This document shows positions 27,493 through 36,514 of a stretch of 64,000 bases of DNA, in pieces. Both the position numbers and the translations under genes were made by a program. Position 1 is the first letter of the stretch. Every line of letters starts with the position of its first letter. The DNA lies in the NCBI GenBank assembly GCA_965214125.1, contig CBDCBA010000027.1:434001-498000 (forward strand), given 5' to 3'. Source of the DNA: CBDCBA01 sp965214125. Its GTDB lineage: Bacteria > Planctomycetota > Phycisphaerae > Tepidisphaerales > Tepidisphaeraceae. A model generated the notes under the pieces. It saw only the letters and a program-made list of their open reading frames with translations, ran no database searches and was not told the origin of the DNA.

Positions 27493-28797
27493 CTACCCAC
27501 GCAGGAGCGGCAGCGGCTCGAACCGCGACCCGAGGATGCGGCCGACGGTTTCGGCGTCGCAGTCGAGCCACTGATGCAGGACGCTGGCGTAGCAGTTGCG
27601 GAAGTCGACGTTGTACTTCAGGTCGCCTTGATCGAGGTCTGTCAGCGACGGGTGATTGCCGAGGATGCCGGGGTTGACGCGCTTGCCGAAGAACATCATC
27701 GGCGCGGCCGCGCCGTGGTCGGTGCCGCCGCTGGCGTTTTGCTTCACGCGGCGGCCGAACTCGCTGAAGGTCATCACAGCCACGCGCTCGTCGTTGCCCT
27801 GCTGCTGAATGTCGGCCATGAAGGCGCCCACGCCCTGGGCGAACTCGCGCATCAGGCGGTTGTGCCGCCCGGCCTGGCCGGCGTGGGTGTCGAAGCCGCC
27901 AAGGCTGACGTAGTAGACGCGCGTGGGCATGTGTCCCTTGATCATCGCAGCGGTCATGCGCAGGCCGTCGCCGAACTTGCCGCGCGGGTATTGCACCGGC
28001 GGCCTATGGCTGTTGACGGCTTTGAGCACGCGGTCGCTGCTGACCTGCGCGTCCATCGCGGTGCGGGTCAGGAAGTCGAGCTGCCCCGCCTCCGTGCGCG
28101 GGTCGTCGGCCTTTCCGTCGGTGTCGAGGTGAAGCTGGCTCAGGGCATCGTCGCCGGGGCCTTTGTACTGGTAATCGTTGATGTTCTCGAGGCTCAGCGG
28201 CATCGTTGCCTCGCCCTGCATCGCCACGGGATTGGTCTCGCCGAGGCTGATGCCCGCCTGCGGGTCGCCGGTGGCGTCGGGATCGAGCGGCTGGCCTTTG
28301 GGGTCGAGGCCGCCGCACTGGTTGTCGAAGAAGCGCCCGAGCCAGCCGCTGCGGATCGCCTCCACCTTCGGGTTGGCCGTGTGCCAGACGTCCATCGAGC
28401 GGAAGTGGCTGCGATCGGGGTTGGGGTAGCCCACGCCCTGCACGAGGGCCATGCGGCCGTCGTTGTAGAGGTCCATGAGCGACCGGAGCTCGGGGTTGAG
28501 CCCGAGGAAGTCGGTCATCTTCAGCGCCTGATCGCCGCCGATGGCCAGGCCCGGCCGGGCGGCGTGGTAGGCGTCGTCGCCGAAGGGGACGACGGTGTTG
28601 AGCCCGTCGTTGCCGCCCGAGAGCTGGCAGACGACAAGGATCTTGCCGTCGGTGCCGCTGTCGCTTTGAGTGAGCTTGACGTCGAACGGGTCGCCGACGG
28701 CGAAGGCGGTTTTGCTGATGAAGGACGGCACGGTCCCGCCGGCGGCGAGCATCGTCAGGCCCTTTGTCAGGAACGCGCGGCGGGTGGTGGGATTCAT
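27493..28797 (-). CDS. DUF1501 domain protein, Tat-exported
   Basis: 434 residues. The N-terminus has a twin-arginine signal, TTRRAFLTKGLTMLAAGG, so it is exported folded. The body has DUF1501 patterns: VCQLSGGNDGLNTVVPFGDD, LYNDGRMALVQGVGYPNPDRSHF and TFSEFGRRVKQNASGGTDHG. The last two resemble sulfatase/alkaline phosphatase-type metal sites. The family is very abundant in planctomycetes and its reaction is not known. The gene lies 85 bases downstream of the DUF1800 gene. This pairing is common in the phylum and suggests that the two proteins act together in the envelope. Confidence 0.9.
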   Translation of the reverse strand: MNPTTRRAFLTKGLTMLAAGGTVPSFISKTAFAVGDPFDVKLTQSDSGTDGKILVVCQLSGGNDGLNTVVPFGDDAYHAARPGLAIGGDQALKMTDFLGLNPELRSLMDLYNDGRMALVQGVGYPNPDRSHFRSMDVWHTANPKVEAIRSGWLGRFFDNQCGGLDPKGQPLDPDATGDPQAGISLGETNPVAMQGEATMPLSLENINDYQYKGPGDDALSQLHLDTDGKADDPRTEAGQLDFLTRTAMDAQVSSDRVLKAVNSHRPPVQYPRGKFGDGLRMTAAMIKGHMPTRVYYVSLGGFDTHAGQAGRHNRLMREFAQGVGAFMADIQQQGNDERVAVMTFSEFGRRVKQNASGGTDHGAAAPMMFFGKRVNPGILGNHPSLTDLDQGDLKYNVDFRNCYASVLHQWLDCDAETVGRILGSRFEPLPLLRG

Positions 28798-28820
28798 AAT
28801 CGTGCTTGGTGAATTGGGGA

Positions 28821-28886
28821 TTAGTGGATTTGGTCAGACTCGCAATCGGGCTCTGGCCCAAATTACGAATGCCAAATCCCGACTAA
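28821..28886. repeat. Imperfect inverted repeat between the DUF1800 and DUF1501 genes
   Basis: TTAGTGGATTTGG at 28821-28833 pairs with CCAAATCCCGACTAA at 28872-28886, leaving a bulge. The right arm covers the stop codon of the DUF1800 gene. It may be a processing or attenuation structure inside the operon, or a repeat element. Confidence 0.4.
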
Positions 28887-30382
28887 CAAAGCTGGAACTC
28901 CGGCAGCGAGACGATCAGGCGAAGGGCGTCGAGGAAGCCGCTCTTGCTCGGCCGACTGCCGATCTTCGCGACGAGTTGGCGCTTCTTCGCCGGATCGACG
29001 GGACGCGGGATCAGGCGGCCGAGCCACTCCTCGACGAACTCCGAGCCGGCGGCGCTCGTGTCGATCTCGACCTTCGCGGCGTCGGCGACGCGCACGCAGA
29101 AGTTGTAGCGCGTCAGCAGCGTGGCCGTGTTGATCCAGCGCCGGCCGTCGAACTGGCCCGGCCAGCCCTTCACATTCGGCGGGGCGAACGGGACCTGGCC
29201 CATTTTCTCGAGCTCGCCGTTGATGCGGCGGAACTTCGAGAGGTCGACCCCCAGCAGCCGAGCCGTGCCGACGGCCAGTTGGATCGGGCTCTTGATCTTC
29301 GCGCCGATCCGCTCGGCATCGAAGAAGGCATTGCTTCGCAAAATGGTACGCAACAGCGGGCGCAATTCGTAGTTGCTGTTGACGAGCACGCGGCCGAGCG
29401 AGGCCTCGACGTCGGCCGGGGGGCGATCGCCGACGAAGAACGTGTAGAGCTTGCCGGCGATGTGCGGCCCGGTGGCGCGGTGGCGGAGCAGGAGGTCGAC
29501 CACTTCGTCGCCGCCGTAGCGCCCCTCCTGGCCGAAGATCCGCTTGGGGCGGTCGTCGTGCAGGCGTTGGCGGAAGGTGAACTGCTCGCCGTCGTGCGTC
29601 CAGCCGGTGAACGCGCGGGCGGCCTGCTTGATGTCGTCCTCGGTGTAGTTCGCGCCGCTGCGCTCGCCGATGCCGAGGGTGAAGAGTTCCATCAGCTCGC
29701 GGGCGTAGTTCTCGTTCGGGCTGAGGTTGATGTTCGCGTCGTTGTTGAGGTACTTCAGCATCGCCGGGTCGCGGCTGACCCGCCTGACGAACTGCCCAAA
29801 GTCGCCCGCGGCGAAGGTGCGCAGCAGCTCATTCTGACCCCACATGCGCCAGGAGCCCTCGCGGTCGTCGCGGAAGCTGCTGGTGAAGTGGCCGTGCCAG
29901 AAGAGGACGAGCTTTTCCTGGAGCGGGTACGGGCCGTGGCCCATGCGGTCGAGCCACCACCGGCCGCAGGCGTTCATGTGCTCGCGGCTGGCCCGGTTCC
30001 AGCGCTGGCGTTCGAGCTGCGCGGCGGTGTCGGCCTCGGCGGCCTCGGCGTTCATCCGCTGCTGCTCGCGCGCCTGCTGCTGGACCTCGATCGTCCGTTG
30101 CCGCCGGGCCAAATCGCTCTTGGGCACGTCGGCGATGACCGCGGCGTCGGGCACGTCCGTGCGGCTCTGCTCGCCCGCGGGCGCGTCGGGAAAGTCCAGC
30201 AGCGCGTCCACCGCCCGCGCCACGCCCAGCGACTGGATCGCCTCGACCTCCGCCGGCAGCCCGCCAAAGCCCGCCCGGTTCAGCAGGTGGGCGGCCCGGA
30301 CCGCGTCGAACGCCCCATCCTCCGCCCAGGGGGCGAGGTCGGGGTGAAGGTCCTTGTCGTAAACGGGTTCGGCGAGCGGCAT
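28883..30382 (-). CDS. DUF1800 domain protein
   Basis: 499 residues. It starts MPLAEPVYDKDLHPDLAPW and shows the DUF1800 hallmarks: AAHLLNRAGFGGLPAEVEAI near the N-terminus, LVLFWHGHFTSS, NYARELMELFTLGIGE and QAARAFTGWTHDGEQF. The NVKGWPGQFDGRRWINTATL stretch near residue 410 is also typical. No clear signal peptide is visible, unlike its neighbour. Function is unknown; the family is usually encoded next to DUF1501 proteins, as here. It is the first gene of the pair and is divergent from the mqnD-like gene with a 132-base gap. Confidence 0.9.
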   Translation of the reverse strand: MPLAEPVYDKDLHPDLAPWAEDGAFDAVRAAHLLNRAGFGGLPAEVEAIQSLGVARAVDALLDFPDAPAGEQSRTDVPDAAVIADVPKSDLARRQRTIEVQQQAREQQRMNAEAAEADTAAQLERQRWNRASREHMNACGRWWLDRMGHGPYPLQEKLVLFWHGHFTSSFRDDREGSWRMWGQNELLRTFAAGDFGQFVRRVSRDPAMLKYLNNDANINLSPNENYARELMELFTLGIGERSGANYTEDDIKQAARAFTGWTHDGEQFTFRQRLHDDRPKRIFGQEGRYGGDEVVDLLLRHRATGPHIAGKLYTFFVGDRPPADVEASLGRVLVNSNYELRPLLRTILRSNAFFDAERIGAKIKSPIQLAVGTARLLGVDLSKFRRINGELEKMGQVPFAPPNVKGWPGQFDGRRWINTATLLTRYNFCVRVADAAKVEIDTSAAGSEFVEEWLGRLIPRPVDPAKKRQLVAKIGSRPSKSGFLDALRLIVSLPEFQLC

Positions 30383-30514
30383 GGTCGGTCCTCACTTCTT
30401 CAACGCTCGCCACCCCCGCGATGTTTCAAACAAGTTCGTCGACGCCAGCTTAGCTCAGTCTACCTCGGGGTTTGAAAGCGATGAAGCCCCTTGCTCGCGA
30501 TATTGTCGGACGCC
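30383..30514. promoter_or_regulatory. Divergent promoter region with a short inverted repeat
   Basis: This 132-base gap separates the divergent DUF1800 and mqnD-like genes and must contain both promoters. It holds TTTCAAAC near 30424 and GTTTGAAA near 30470, an inverted pair about 40 bases apart. This could be an operator or two related promoter elements; the sequence alone does not decide. Confidence 0.35.
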
Positions 30515-31405
30515 ATGCCCGCCACCTCCGACGACCTCATCACCCTCCAGCTCGGCCACAGCCCCGACCCGGACGACGCCTTCATGTTCTACGCGCTCGC
30601 CCAGGACCCGCCGCTGGTCGACGCCGGCCGCTGGCGCTTCGAGCACGTGATGCAGGACATCCAGACGCTTAGCCACCGCGCCAAAACGGGCGATCTCGAG
30701 TTCACGGCCATCAGCGTTGCCACCTACCCGCACGTCGCCGACCGGTACGCCATCACAAGCTGCGGCGCCAGCATGGGCGACGGGTACGGCCCGATGCTCG
30801 TCAGCAAGACGCCGATGACCCTGGACGACCTCAAGGGCAAGAAGCTCAAGATCGCCGTCCCCGGCACGCTCACGAGCGCCTTCCTCTCCTGCCAGCTTTG
30901 TCTCGGCAAGGCGGGCGAGGCGTTCGACTACGAGGTCGTCATGTTCGACGAGATCCCGCGGGCCGTGCTCGACGGCAGGGCGGACGTCGGCCTGCTGATC
31001 CACGAGGGCCAGCTCACTTACAAGAAGATGGGCCTACACCTCGTGGTCGACCTGGGCGTCTGGTGGGGCGAGCGCACCGGCCTGCCCCTGCCGCTGGGCT
31101 GCAACTGCGTGCGCCGCGACCTCGACACGCTCTACGGCGACGGCAGCATGAAGCAGGCCACGCGCGTTCTCAAGGACAGCATCCAGTACAGCCTCGACCA
31201 CCGCGGCGCCGCCGTGCAGTACAGCATGAAGTACGGCCGCGACCTAGACACGGCAACGGCGGACAAGTTCGTAGGCATGTACGTCAACGACTGGACCCTC
31301 GACTACGGCGACCGCGGACGCCAAGCGATCGAACGCTTCCTCAAGGAAGGCGCCGAAGCCGGCTACGTCCCTGACCCGCCGAGCATTGAGTTCGTCACGG
31401 CCTGA
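30515..31405 (+). CDS. MqnA/MqnD family protein, closest to 1,4-dihydroxy-6-naphthoate synthase
   Basis: 296 residues with the periplasmic-binding-protein-like fold used by MqnA and MqnD in the futalosine route to menaquinone. The start LGHSPDPDDAFMFYALA corresponds to the MqnD-type CPNDTFxFYA motif. EFTAISVATYPHVADRYAI, SCGASMGDGYGPMLVSK and the LIHEGQLTYKKMGLHLVVDL segment also follow MqnD. MqnD cleaves cyclic dehypoxanthine futalosine. The SPDPDD variant makes a divergent paralogue possible. I chose the ATG at 30515; a TTG lies further up at 30491. It is alone with no other mqn gene nearby. Confidence 0.72.
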   Translation: MPATSDDLITLQLGHSPDPDDAFMFYALAQDPPLVDAGRWRFEHVMQDIQTLSHRAKTGDLEFTAISVATYPHVADRYAITSCGASMGDGYGPMLVSKTPMTLDDLKGKKLKIAVPGTLTSAFLSCQLCLGKAGEAFDYEVVMFDEIPRAVLDGRADVGLLIHEGQLTYKKMGLHLVVDLGVWWGERTGLPLPLGCNCVRRDLDTLYGDGSMKQATRVLKDSIQYSLDHRGAAVQYSMKYGRDLDTATADKFVGMYVNDWTLDYGDRGRQAIERFLKEGAEAGYVPDPPSIEFVTA

Positions 31406-31442
31406 CCACGCGACGCGGTGTGCGATCGCGCATGATGCGTTC

Positions 31443-31976
31443 ATGCTTCGCCTTGTCATCCTGATCGGACTCGCTTGCGCCCTCCCCGCCGCGGCGCAGG
31501 ATGTGGAGCGCCATGTCGATCAGGACGACGGCTGGGCGGTGAAGCACCTCGACAGTTGGACCGTCGCCCCCGGCAAGGACGCCTACACGACCAAGCTCGA
31601 GGCGCCCGCGGACGAGCAGATCGACGTGTTCCGCGAGAACTTCACCGTAAAGGTCCGCAAGCAGGAGGGGCCGGTCACGACGCAGCAGGCCGTCGAGTTC
31701 ATCAAGACGACGATGCAGCAACTCGGGGCCAGGCTTCTGGAGGAGCAGGCCGGCAACGTTCGCCTCGCCGGCCAGGACGCTGTTCGCCTGATCTGGAGCT
31801 TCCAGTTCGGCGGCCTCGAGCTGCGGATGACCCAGCTTTGCACCAGCGTCCACTACACGGTCTACCTCTGCACGTTCACCGTCGAGGCGGGCAAGCAACA
31901 GCAGTACGAACGCACCGCCCACGGCATGTTCGAGAGCTTCGAGTTCGTCAAGCCCGCGCCGAACCCGAAGCCGTGA
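31443..31976 (+). CDS. Secreted DcrB/PsbP-like (DUF1795-type) protein
   Basis: 177 residues. A Sec signal peptide (MLRLVILIGLACALPAAAQ) is followed by a single alpha/beta domain with DDGWAVKHLDSWTVAPG near the start and YTVYLCTFTVEAGKQQQYE with FESFEFVKP at the end. This is the pattern of the DcrB/PsbP superfamily (beta-sheet packed on helices). Members sit in the periplasm or on membranes with varied roles. Assignment is by pattern and not by a strong motif. It follows the mqnD-like gene by 37 bases and is convergent with the gamma-glutamyltransferase, whose stop directly abuts its own. Confidence 0.65.
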   Translation: MLRLVILIGLACALPAAAQDVERHVDQDDGWAVKHLDSWTVAPGKDAYTTKLEAPADEQIDVFRENFTVKVRKQEGPVTTQQAVEFIKTTMQQLGARLLEEQAGNVRLAGQDAVRLIWSFQFGGLELRMTQLCTSVHYTVYLCTFTVEAGKQQQYERTAHGMFESFEFVKPAPNPKP

Positions 31977-33692
31977 CTACTCCGCCGGGGCGTTCGCAGC
32001 ACCCCTACGCCGGTAGTCGGCGATGCCGAAGTAGGCGGCGCTGTCGTCGTCCCACCAGATGGTGTGCGCCGAGCCCTGCGGCGAATTGCGCACCTCGACG
32101 GCGTGGCCCATTGCTTCGAGCAGGTCGGGCTGCGGCCAATCAACGACCCCGTGCGGCCGCTCCATCACGATCCGATCCGGCAGCCATTGGTGATGAAATC
32201 GCGGCGCAGCCACCGCGTCGACGGGTGGCATGTCGAAGGCGAACACGTTCAGCAGGATCAGGGCCGTCGTGTTGATAATCGTCCGCCCGCCCGGCGAGCC
32301 CGTGACGCCGACGACGCGGCCATCCCGCATCACCAGCGTCGGCGACATGCTGCTCAACGGCCGCTTGCCGGGGGCGATGAGGTTCGCCTCCGTGCCGATC
32401 GCCCCGCCGCGGGTGGTCCGCCCGGCAACCCAGTTGAAGTCGCCCATCTCGTTGTTCAGCACGAACCCCAGGCCCGGCGCGATGGTCCGGCTGCCCCAGC
32501 TTTCTTCGAGCGTATAGGTGTTGGCCACCGCCAAGCCGTTGGCGTCGATCACGGAAAAGTGCGTGGTGTCCGGCGACTCGTTCGCGAGCGGAATCGCGGG
32601 CGACAGTGTCTCGCTCGGCGTGGCGTGGTCGGGGTCGATCGAGTCGGCGAGCAACACGGCCAGCTCCGGGCCCAGCAGCGTGTTCATCGGCATGCGGCCG
32701 AAGTCCGGGTCGCCCAGATGCAGCGCCCGCTGGTGAAACGCCCGCCGCATCGACTCGGCGAGGAGGTGGATCGTGCGCGCGTCGAACCGTGCCCGCGGGT
32801 CAGGGTCCAGCGCCTCGACCTGCCGCAGAATCAGCCCGACGGTCACGCCGCCACTGCTCGGCGGCGGCATGCCGAAGATCTCGTGGCCGAAGGCGATCGT
32901 GCGGGTCGGCTCGCGTTCCTTGGCCTCGTAGTCGGCGAGGTCGTCAGCCGTAACGAGTCCGCCGTTGCCCGCCATGAAGGACGTCAACGCTTCCGCGACG
33001 TCCCCCTCGTAGAACCCGCTCGCTCCGCTCCGGGCGATCGCGTCGAGCGTCTCCGCGAGGTCGGGCAGCGCGAGCGTGTCGCCCGCGACCCACGCGCCGC
33101 CGCCGGGCTTGCCGTAGACGCGGGCCAACTCCGTCGACGCCGGACCACTCAGCACGGCGTTGATCGAGTCGGCGAGGGCGGCGTCGATCTCGAAGCCGTC
33201 GCGGGCCAGGGCGACCGCCGGCCGCACGAGGTCGGCCCAGGGGAGCGTGCCCAATCGCTCGTGCGCCAACGTCAGGCCGGCAACGGTTCCCGGTACACCG
33301 ACGTGCCGCGCGCGATAGCGGTTCTCGCCAGGCGTGTACATGTCGACCGTCGCGACCGCCGGGGCGGTCTCGCGGTAGTCGATCGCGACCGGCTCCTGAT
33401 CGGGTCCGGCGACCAGCATGAACCCGCCGCCGCCGATGTTGCCCGCCTCGGGCCACGTCACCGCCAGCGCGAACGCCGTCGCGACGGCGGCGTCGACCGC
33501 GTTGCCCCCCTTCGCCAACACCCGCGCCCCAACGGCCGACGCGATTGGTGAATCGCTGACGACCAGGCCCACCCGCGACGCCGTCACCTGCACGCGCGGA
33601 ACCGCGGCAACGGACACGTTGGACGGCTCGGCCCCGCGCTGCGCGCAGCCCGTGGCGAGAAGCAAAATGGCCAGCAGCAAACAACGCATCAT
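31977..33692 (-). CDS. ggt: Gamma-glutamyltransferase, lipoprotein form
   Basis: 571 residues. A lipoprotein signal (CLLLAILLLATGCAQ) anchors it to a membrane. The large-subunit part has SAVGARVLAKGGNAVDAAVA, NIGGGGFMLVAG, and a YRARHVGVPGTVAGL substrate loop. The autoprocessing and catalytic Thr is T376 in PDTTHFSVID, which becomes the first residue of the small subunit. GSPGGRTIINTTALILLN lies near the end. The enzyme hydrolyses or transfers the gamma-glutamyl group of glutathione and related compounds outside the cytoplasm. I chose the ATG at 33692 (or 33689) rather than a TTG at 33707 because the signal peptide begins there. Confidence 0.92.
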   Translation of the reverse strand: MMRCLLLAILLLATGCAQRGAEPSNVSVAAVPRVQVTASRVGLVVSDSPIASAVGARVLAKGGNAVDAAVATAFALAVTWPEAGNIGGGGFMLVAGPDQEPVAIDYRETAPAVATVDMYTPGENRYRARHVGVPGTVAGLTLAHERLGTLPWADLVRPAVALARDGFEIDAALADSINAVLSGPASTELARVYGKPGGGAWVAGDTLALPDLAETLDAIARSGASGFYEGDVAEALTSFMAGNGGLVTADDLADYEAKEREPTRTIAFGHEIFGMPPPSSGGVTVGLILRQVEALDPDPRARFDARTIHLLAESMRRAFHQRALHLGDPDFGRMPMNTLLGPELAVLLADSIDPDHATPSETLSPAIPLANESPDTTHFSVIDANGLAVANTYTLEESWGSRTIAPGLGFVLNNEMGDFNWVAGRTTRGGAIGTEANLIAPGKRPLSSMSPTLVMRDGRVVGVTGSPGGRTIINTTALILLNVFAFDMPPVDAVAAPRFHHQWLPDRIVMERPHGVVDWPQPDLLEAMGHAVEVRNSPQGSAHTIWWDDDSAAYFGIADYRRRGAANAPAE

Positions 33693-33713
33693 CGCCAGCC
33701 TAGCCAACTTCGC

Positions 33714-34334
33714 TCACGGAGCGATGGCCGTCGCGTGCCACTCTGCCTGCCGCCACGCGAACGCCAACCGGCGGTGCCCAGCGTGGTGCAGCCACAGCCA
33801 CTCGATCGCGTCGATCCGCGTCACGAAAACGCCGAACATGGAACGGCCGTCGTGATCGACTTCAGTCATATCCGCGATGCCGTCGATCGGCGTCCCCGCA
33901 CCGGGCCAGCGGCGGTAACACGCCCGGCCCCCCTCACCCGTTGCGGCCCAGCGAGCATCGACAAGCGGGCCGGCTGATTCGACGCGGGCAGTGCCCTGAA
34001 AGATGAGCTGCGTCTTCCCCGCCGCGTCGTAGCTGTGCCAGCCGACGCGCGGGTTCTCGCGTACGTGGGACACCTTCGCGCAGTCCAGCCGCGTGTGGCA
34101 GAGGAGCGTGCGCTCCGGCGCGTCGGCGTCGCGCAGGATGACGGTGCGCGGGCAGGGTCGATGGTCGGCATCGACCGTCGCCAACGTCGGCGCGTGGTGC
34201 GGGCTGTGCCGGTCGATGACGCCCTCGACCATGCGTTGCCAGGCATGCTCGAGAACCGCCTCCGCGTCGAGCCCGCCGACGGGCCCGTCCGGCGGCGTCC
34301 AATCGCGATCGCCCCACAGTTGCCGCTGTTCCAT
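33714..34334 (-). CDS. Pyridoxamine 5'-phosphate oxidase-like flavoprotein
   Basis: 206 residues with the split-barrel FMN-binding fold. APTLATVDADHRPCPRTVIL, TLLCHTRLDCAKVSHVRENP and a WHSYDAAGKTQLIFQGTARV stretch correspond to the first half of the PNPOx-like domain. WLWLHHAGHRRLAFAW is the typical end of the Alr4036-type branch. True PNPO has a C-terminal dimerisation region that is not evident here, so vitamin B6 oxidation is not assured. It lies 21 bases upstream of the ggt gene. A second member of the family is encoded at 53.9 kb. Confidence 0.8.
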   Translation of the reverse strand: MEQRQLWGDRDWTPPDGPVGGLDAEAVLEHAWQRMVEGVIDRHSPHHAPTLATVDADHRPCPRTVILRDADAPERTLLCHTRLDCAKVSHVRENPRVGWHSYDAAGKTQLIFQGTARVESAGPLVDARWAATGEGGRACYRRWPGAGTPIDGIADMTEVDHDGRSMFGVFVTRIDAIEWLWLHHAGHRRLAFAWRQAEWHATAIAP

Positions 34335-34395
34335 TGCCGTGACGGTACGACTTCACGCCTCCCGGTCGGCGTGATCCTCCGCTAGCTTCGCCGGG

Positions 34396-34935
34396 GTGCC
34401 CCGCCCGATGCCCCACTTCCCGCGTGGCCCGCGCCGAAGCCGGCCGATGCCGGAGGCCCATCGCCTGGCCGTGCCGATCGTCTCGCCGCAGCGGGCGGTG
34501 CACGAGCAGCGCGTGCTCGTCAAGCCGCACGACTGGACGCGCGGCGCAATCGTCCACCGCCTGAAGGTCGACGCCGGCGACCCGACCTACGAACAACCCT
34601 GGACGCCCGACGTGGCGGACGCCTTGGAGCGGGCGGCATCTGAAGCGGCACGGCGGCTCGATGTCGCGCTCCGGCAAGCCCCGCCCGACGCCGACGAGCG
34701 GCTCGCGTGGCTTCTGCCGACAATCGACGATGGCCTCGCCCGCACGATCGCCGCCTGCGCCAGCGCCGCCGCGCCCGACCTGTGGCTCACCCTCGCCGGC
34801 GGTCGCCATCTCGCCCTGCGCGCCGGCAAGTTCTGGCGACGCGAGCGGGGCAAGCTGCTCCATTACAAGCCCGCCCCCGACGTCCACCTGCCGCGCGACC
34901 TGCGGGCGGTCGTCCGCGACCTGCTGCGGACCTGA
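34396..34935 (+). CDS. Unknown small basic protein
   Basis: 179 residues from a GTG at 34396; ATGs at 34408 and 34447 are alternatives, and the last fits the start of the better-ordered sequence (MPEAHRLAVPIVSPQRAV). It has no membrane segment or signal peptide. The central part is helical and rich in Ala and Asp, and the end is basic (GRHLALRAGKFWRRERGKLL). I do not recognise a family. It is divergent from the flavoprotein gene, and the first ECF sigma gene begins 25 bases after its stop. Confidence 0.5.
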   Translation: MPRPMPHFPRGPRRSRPMPEAHRLAVPIVSPQRAVHEQRVLVKPHDWTRGAIVHRLKVDAGDPTYEQPWTPDVADALERAASEAARRLDVALRQAPPDADERLAWLLPTIDDGLARTIAACASAAAPDLWLTLAGGRHLALRAGKFWRRERGKLLHYKPAPDVHLPRDLRAVVRDLLRT

Positions 34936-34960
34936 ACGCGGCGGGATTTTCTTGTCCGAC

Positions 34961-36460
34961 ATGCCCCGTCGGTGGACACTGCCCCTCGTGCCCGCCGACG
35001 CCGAGCCCGATCACCGCCTGCTGCATCGCTGGCGGCGCGACCGCGATGCGGCGGCCTTCGCCGTGATCGTCGGGCGCCACGCTCACGCGGTGCAGGAGGC
35101 GGCGGTTGCCCAGTTGCGACGCCACGGTCTGGCCTGCGACGCCGACGACGCGGCGCAGGCGGCGTGGGTGGTGCTCGCCCGCCGCGCCCGCTCGGGATCG
35201 ATCTCCGCCCGGCTGCACGGGTCGCTCGCCCCGTGGCTTCGCCGGACCGCCGCTTTGTGCGCGAAGGCTCAGGTTCGCGGCGAACGCCGACGCCGACATC
35301 GCGAGGCCACTGTCGCGCGGCCGGAGGTCGCCGCGCCGCCCGCAAGCGACGAACTGGCCGAAGTCGTCGCGACGGCGCTGCGCTCGCTGCCGCGCCGCGA
35401 GCGACGCATCCTGACGCTGCGCCACCTCGACGGCCGCCCCTGGCCGGAGGTGGCCACGCTCTGCCAGACCACGCCCGACGCCGCCCGCAAGGTCGCGACC
35501 CGCGCCCACGACCGCCTTCGCCGCCGCCTAGAACAGCTCGGCGTGACCGCCGCCCCACCCGCCGTCGCCGCCGCCTTGGCGCGTCTGGCCGAGGCGGGGC
35601 GGTTCGCGCCGGTGGCTCCCGTACTTCCCGCAGTTCTTGCACGAAAGGTGCTGATCATGTCTTCGATCAAGTCGACCGCCGTCTGCTCCCTCGCCACCGT
35701 CGGCCTGCTCGGCGGGTCCGCCGCCTACATCGCCAACGCTCAGTCGGAAGGTGCCGGACCGACGCCAACCTTCGCCGCGGGCAGTCACGCCGCCATGTCA
35801 GCGTCCGCGTCGCAGGCATCAGCTCCGGCAGCCGAGCCCGGGTTGAAGGAAGACCTGACGACACTTGAGCAACTCGTCCAGGAACGGAACGACGGCTGGA
35901 GAAGGGCGGCGGAATTGGAAACCGAACTTCAATTTGCAAAGCGAGCGCTCGCGAACTCACAGCTTCAACTGCTGGAAGCGTCGTCCGCAGGGGCAGCCAC
36001 CACGATCGAAGATGACGCCATTGTCGACGGAGCACTCCCCGGAGGGCTCGGTGTCGACGGTTTCCGCACGATTCACGGAACCCCACCATCGCTGGCGAAG
36101 ACCGTGAACCCCTATGCCCTCGACAAGGTCGGGCTTGCGCATGCAGCGTTGATCCTTGAGGATTTACTCAAAGTACCGATCCACGTCCACCCATCCGCGC
36201 TTAGAGATGGAACGAACACCATCAGTTTCGCTGACGCGGGACCGCTTCGTGGCGATCATCTTCTCGAGCGCGTTGTCTTCGAGTTTCGAGGACCGCCCGC
36301 AGAAACAATCGGGGTACGCGATGTCATTGTCGCGTGGCGGTTTGGGACTTACATGATCCTTGACCAGAACGCACTCAACGATCTCGACGCCTATATCGAA
36401 TCGACCGCCGCTGAAAAGCTCCTGCACGCCCAACTGACCCCGCTTGCAGACGATGAATGA
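34961..36460 (+). CDS. ECF-type sigma-70 factor with membrane helix and envelope-facing domain (paralogue 1)
   Basis: 499 residues. The sigma part has region 2 (VIVGRHAHAVQEAAVAQLRR, DADDAAQAAWVVLARRA) and region 4 (LPRRERRILTLRHLDG, WPEVATLCQTTPDAARKVAT). A hydrophobic segment follows at about 233-262 (VCSLATVGLLGGSAAYIANA), then a coiled-coil-like stretch (LEQLVQERNDGWRRAAELET) and a domain rich in beta strands. Planctomycete ECF factors often have such tails, which may sense envelope signals. The segment starting at M233 reads as a complete signal peptide, and an AAAGG site precedes that ATG (35657-35659) by eight bases. Base composition of the last third is less GC-rich than the sigma part. 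Confidence 0.82.
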   Translation: MPRRWTLPLVPADAEPDHRLLHRWRRDRDAAAFAVIVGRHAHAVQEAAVAQLRRHGLACDADDAAQAAWVVLARRARSGSISARLHGSLAPWLRRTAALCAKAQVRGERRRRHREATVARPEVAAPPASDELAEVVATALRSLPRRERRILTLRHLDGRPWPEVATLCQTTPDAARKVATRAHDRLRRRLEQLGVTAAPPAVAAALARLAEAGRFAPVAPVLPAVLARKVLIMSSIKSTAVCSLATVGLLGGSAAYIANAQSEGAGPTPTFAAGSHAAMSASASQASAPAAEPGLKEDLTTLEQLVQERNDGWRRAAELETELQFAKRALANSQLQLLEASSAGAATTIEDDAIVDGALPGGLGVDGFRTIHGTPPSLAKTVNPYALDKVGLAHAALILEDLLKVPIHVHPSALRDGTNTISFADAGPLRGDHLLERVVFEFRGPPAETIGVRDVIVAWRFGTYMILDQNALNDLDAYIESTAAEKLLHAQLTPLADDE

Positions 36461-36498
36461 TGGAGGAAACGGCCTTGTCCGCTCGCCGCTGTCGGCGA

Positions 36499-36514
36499 AC
36501 ATGATGGGGTAGTG
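36499..36514 (+). promoter_or_regulatory. Conserved leader and GTG start of ECF paralogue 2
   Basis: ACATGATGGGGTAGTG ends in the GTG start codon. It aligns with the leaders at 38214-38230 and 41748-41763 (ACA, TCC-like bases, GGGG, TGGTG). The G-run lies immediately before the start, too close for an ordinary Shine-Dalgarno site. The conservation across paralogues supports the GTG starts. Confidence 0.5.
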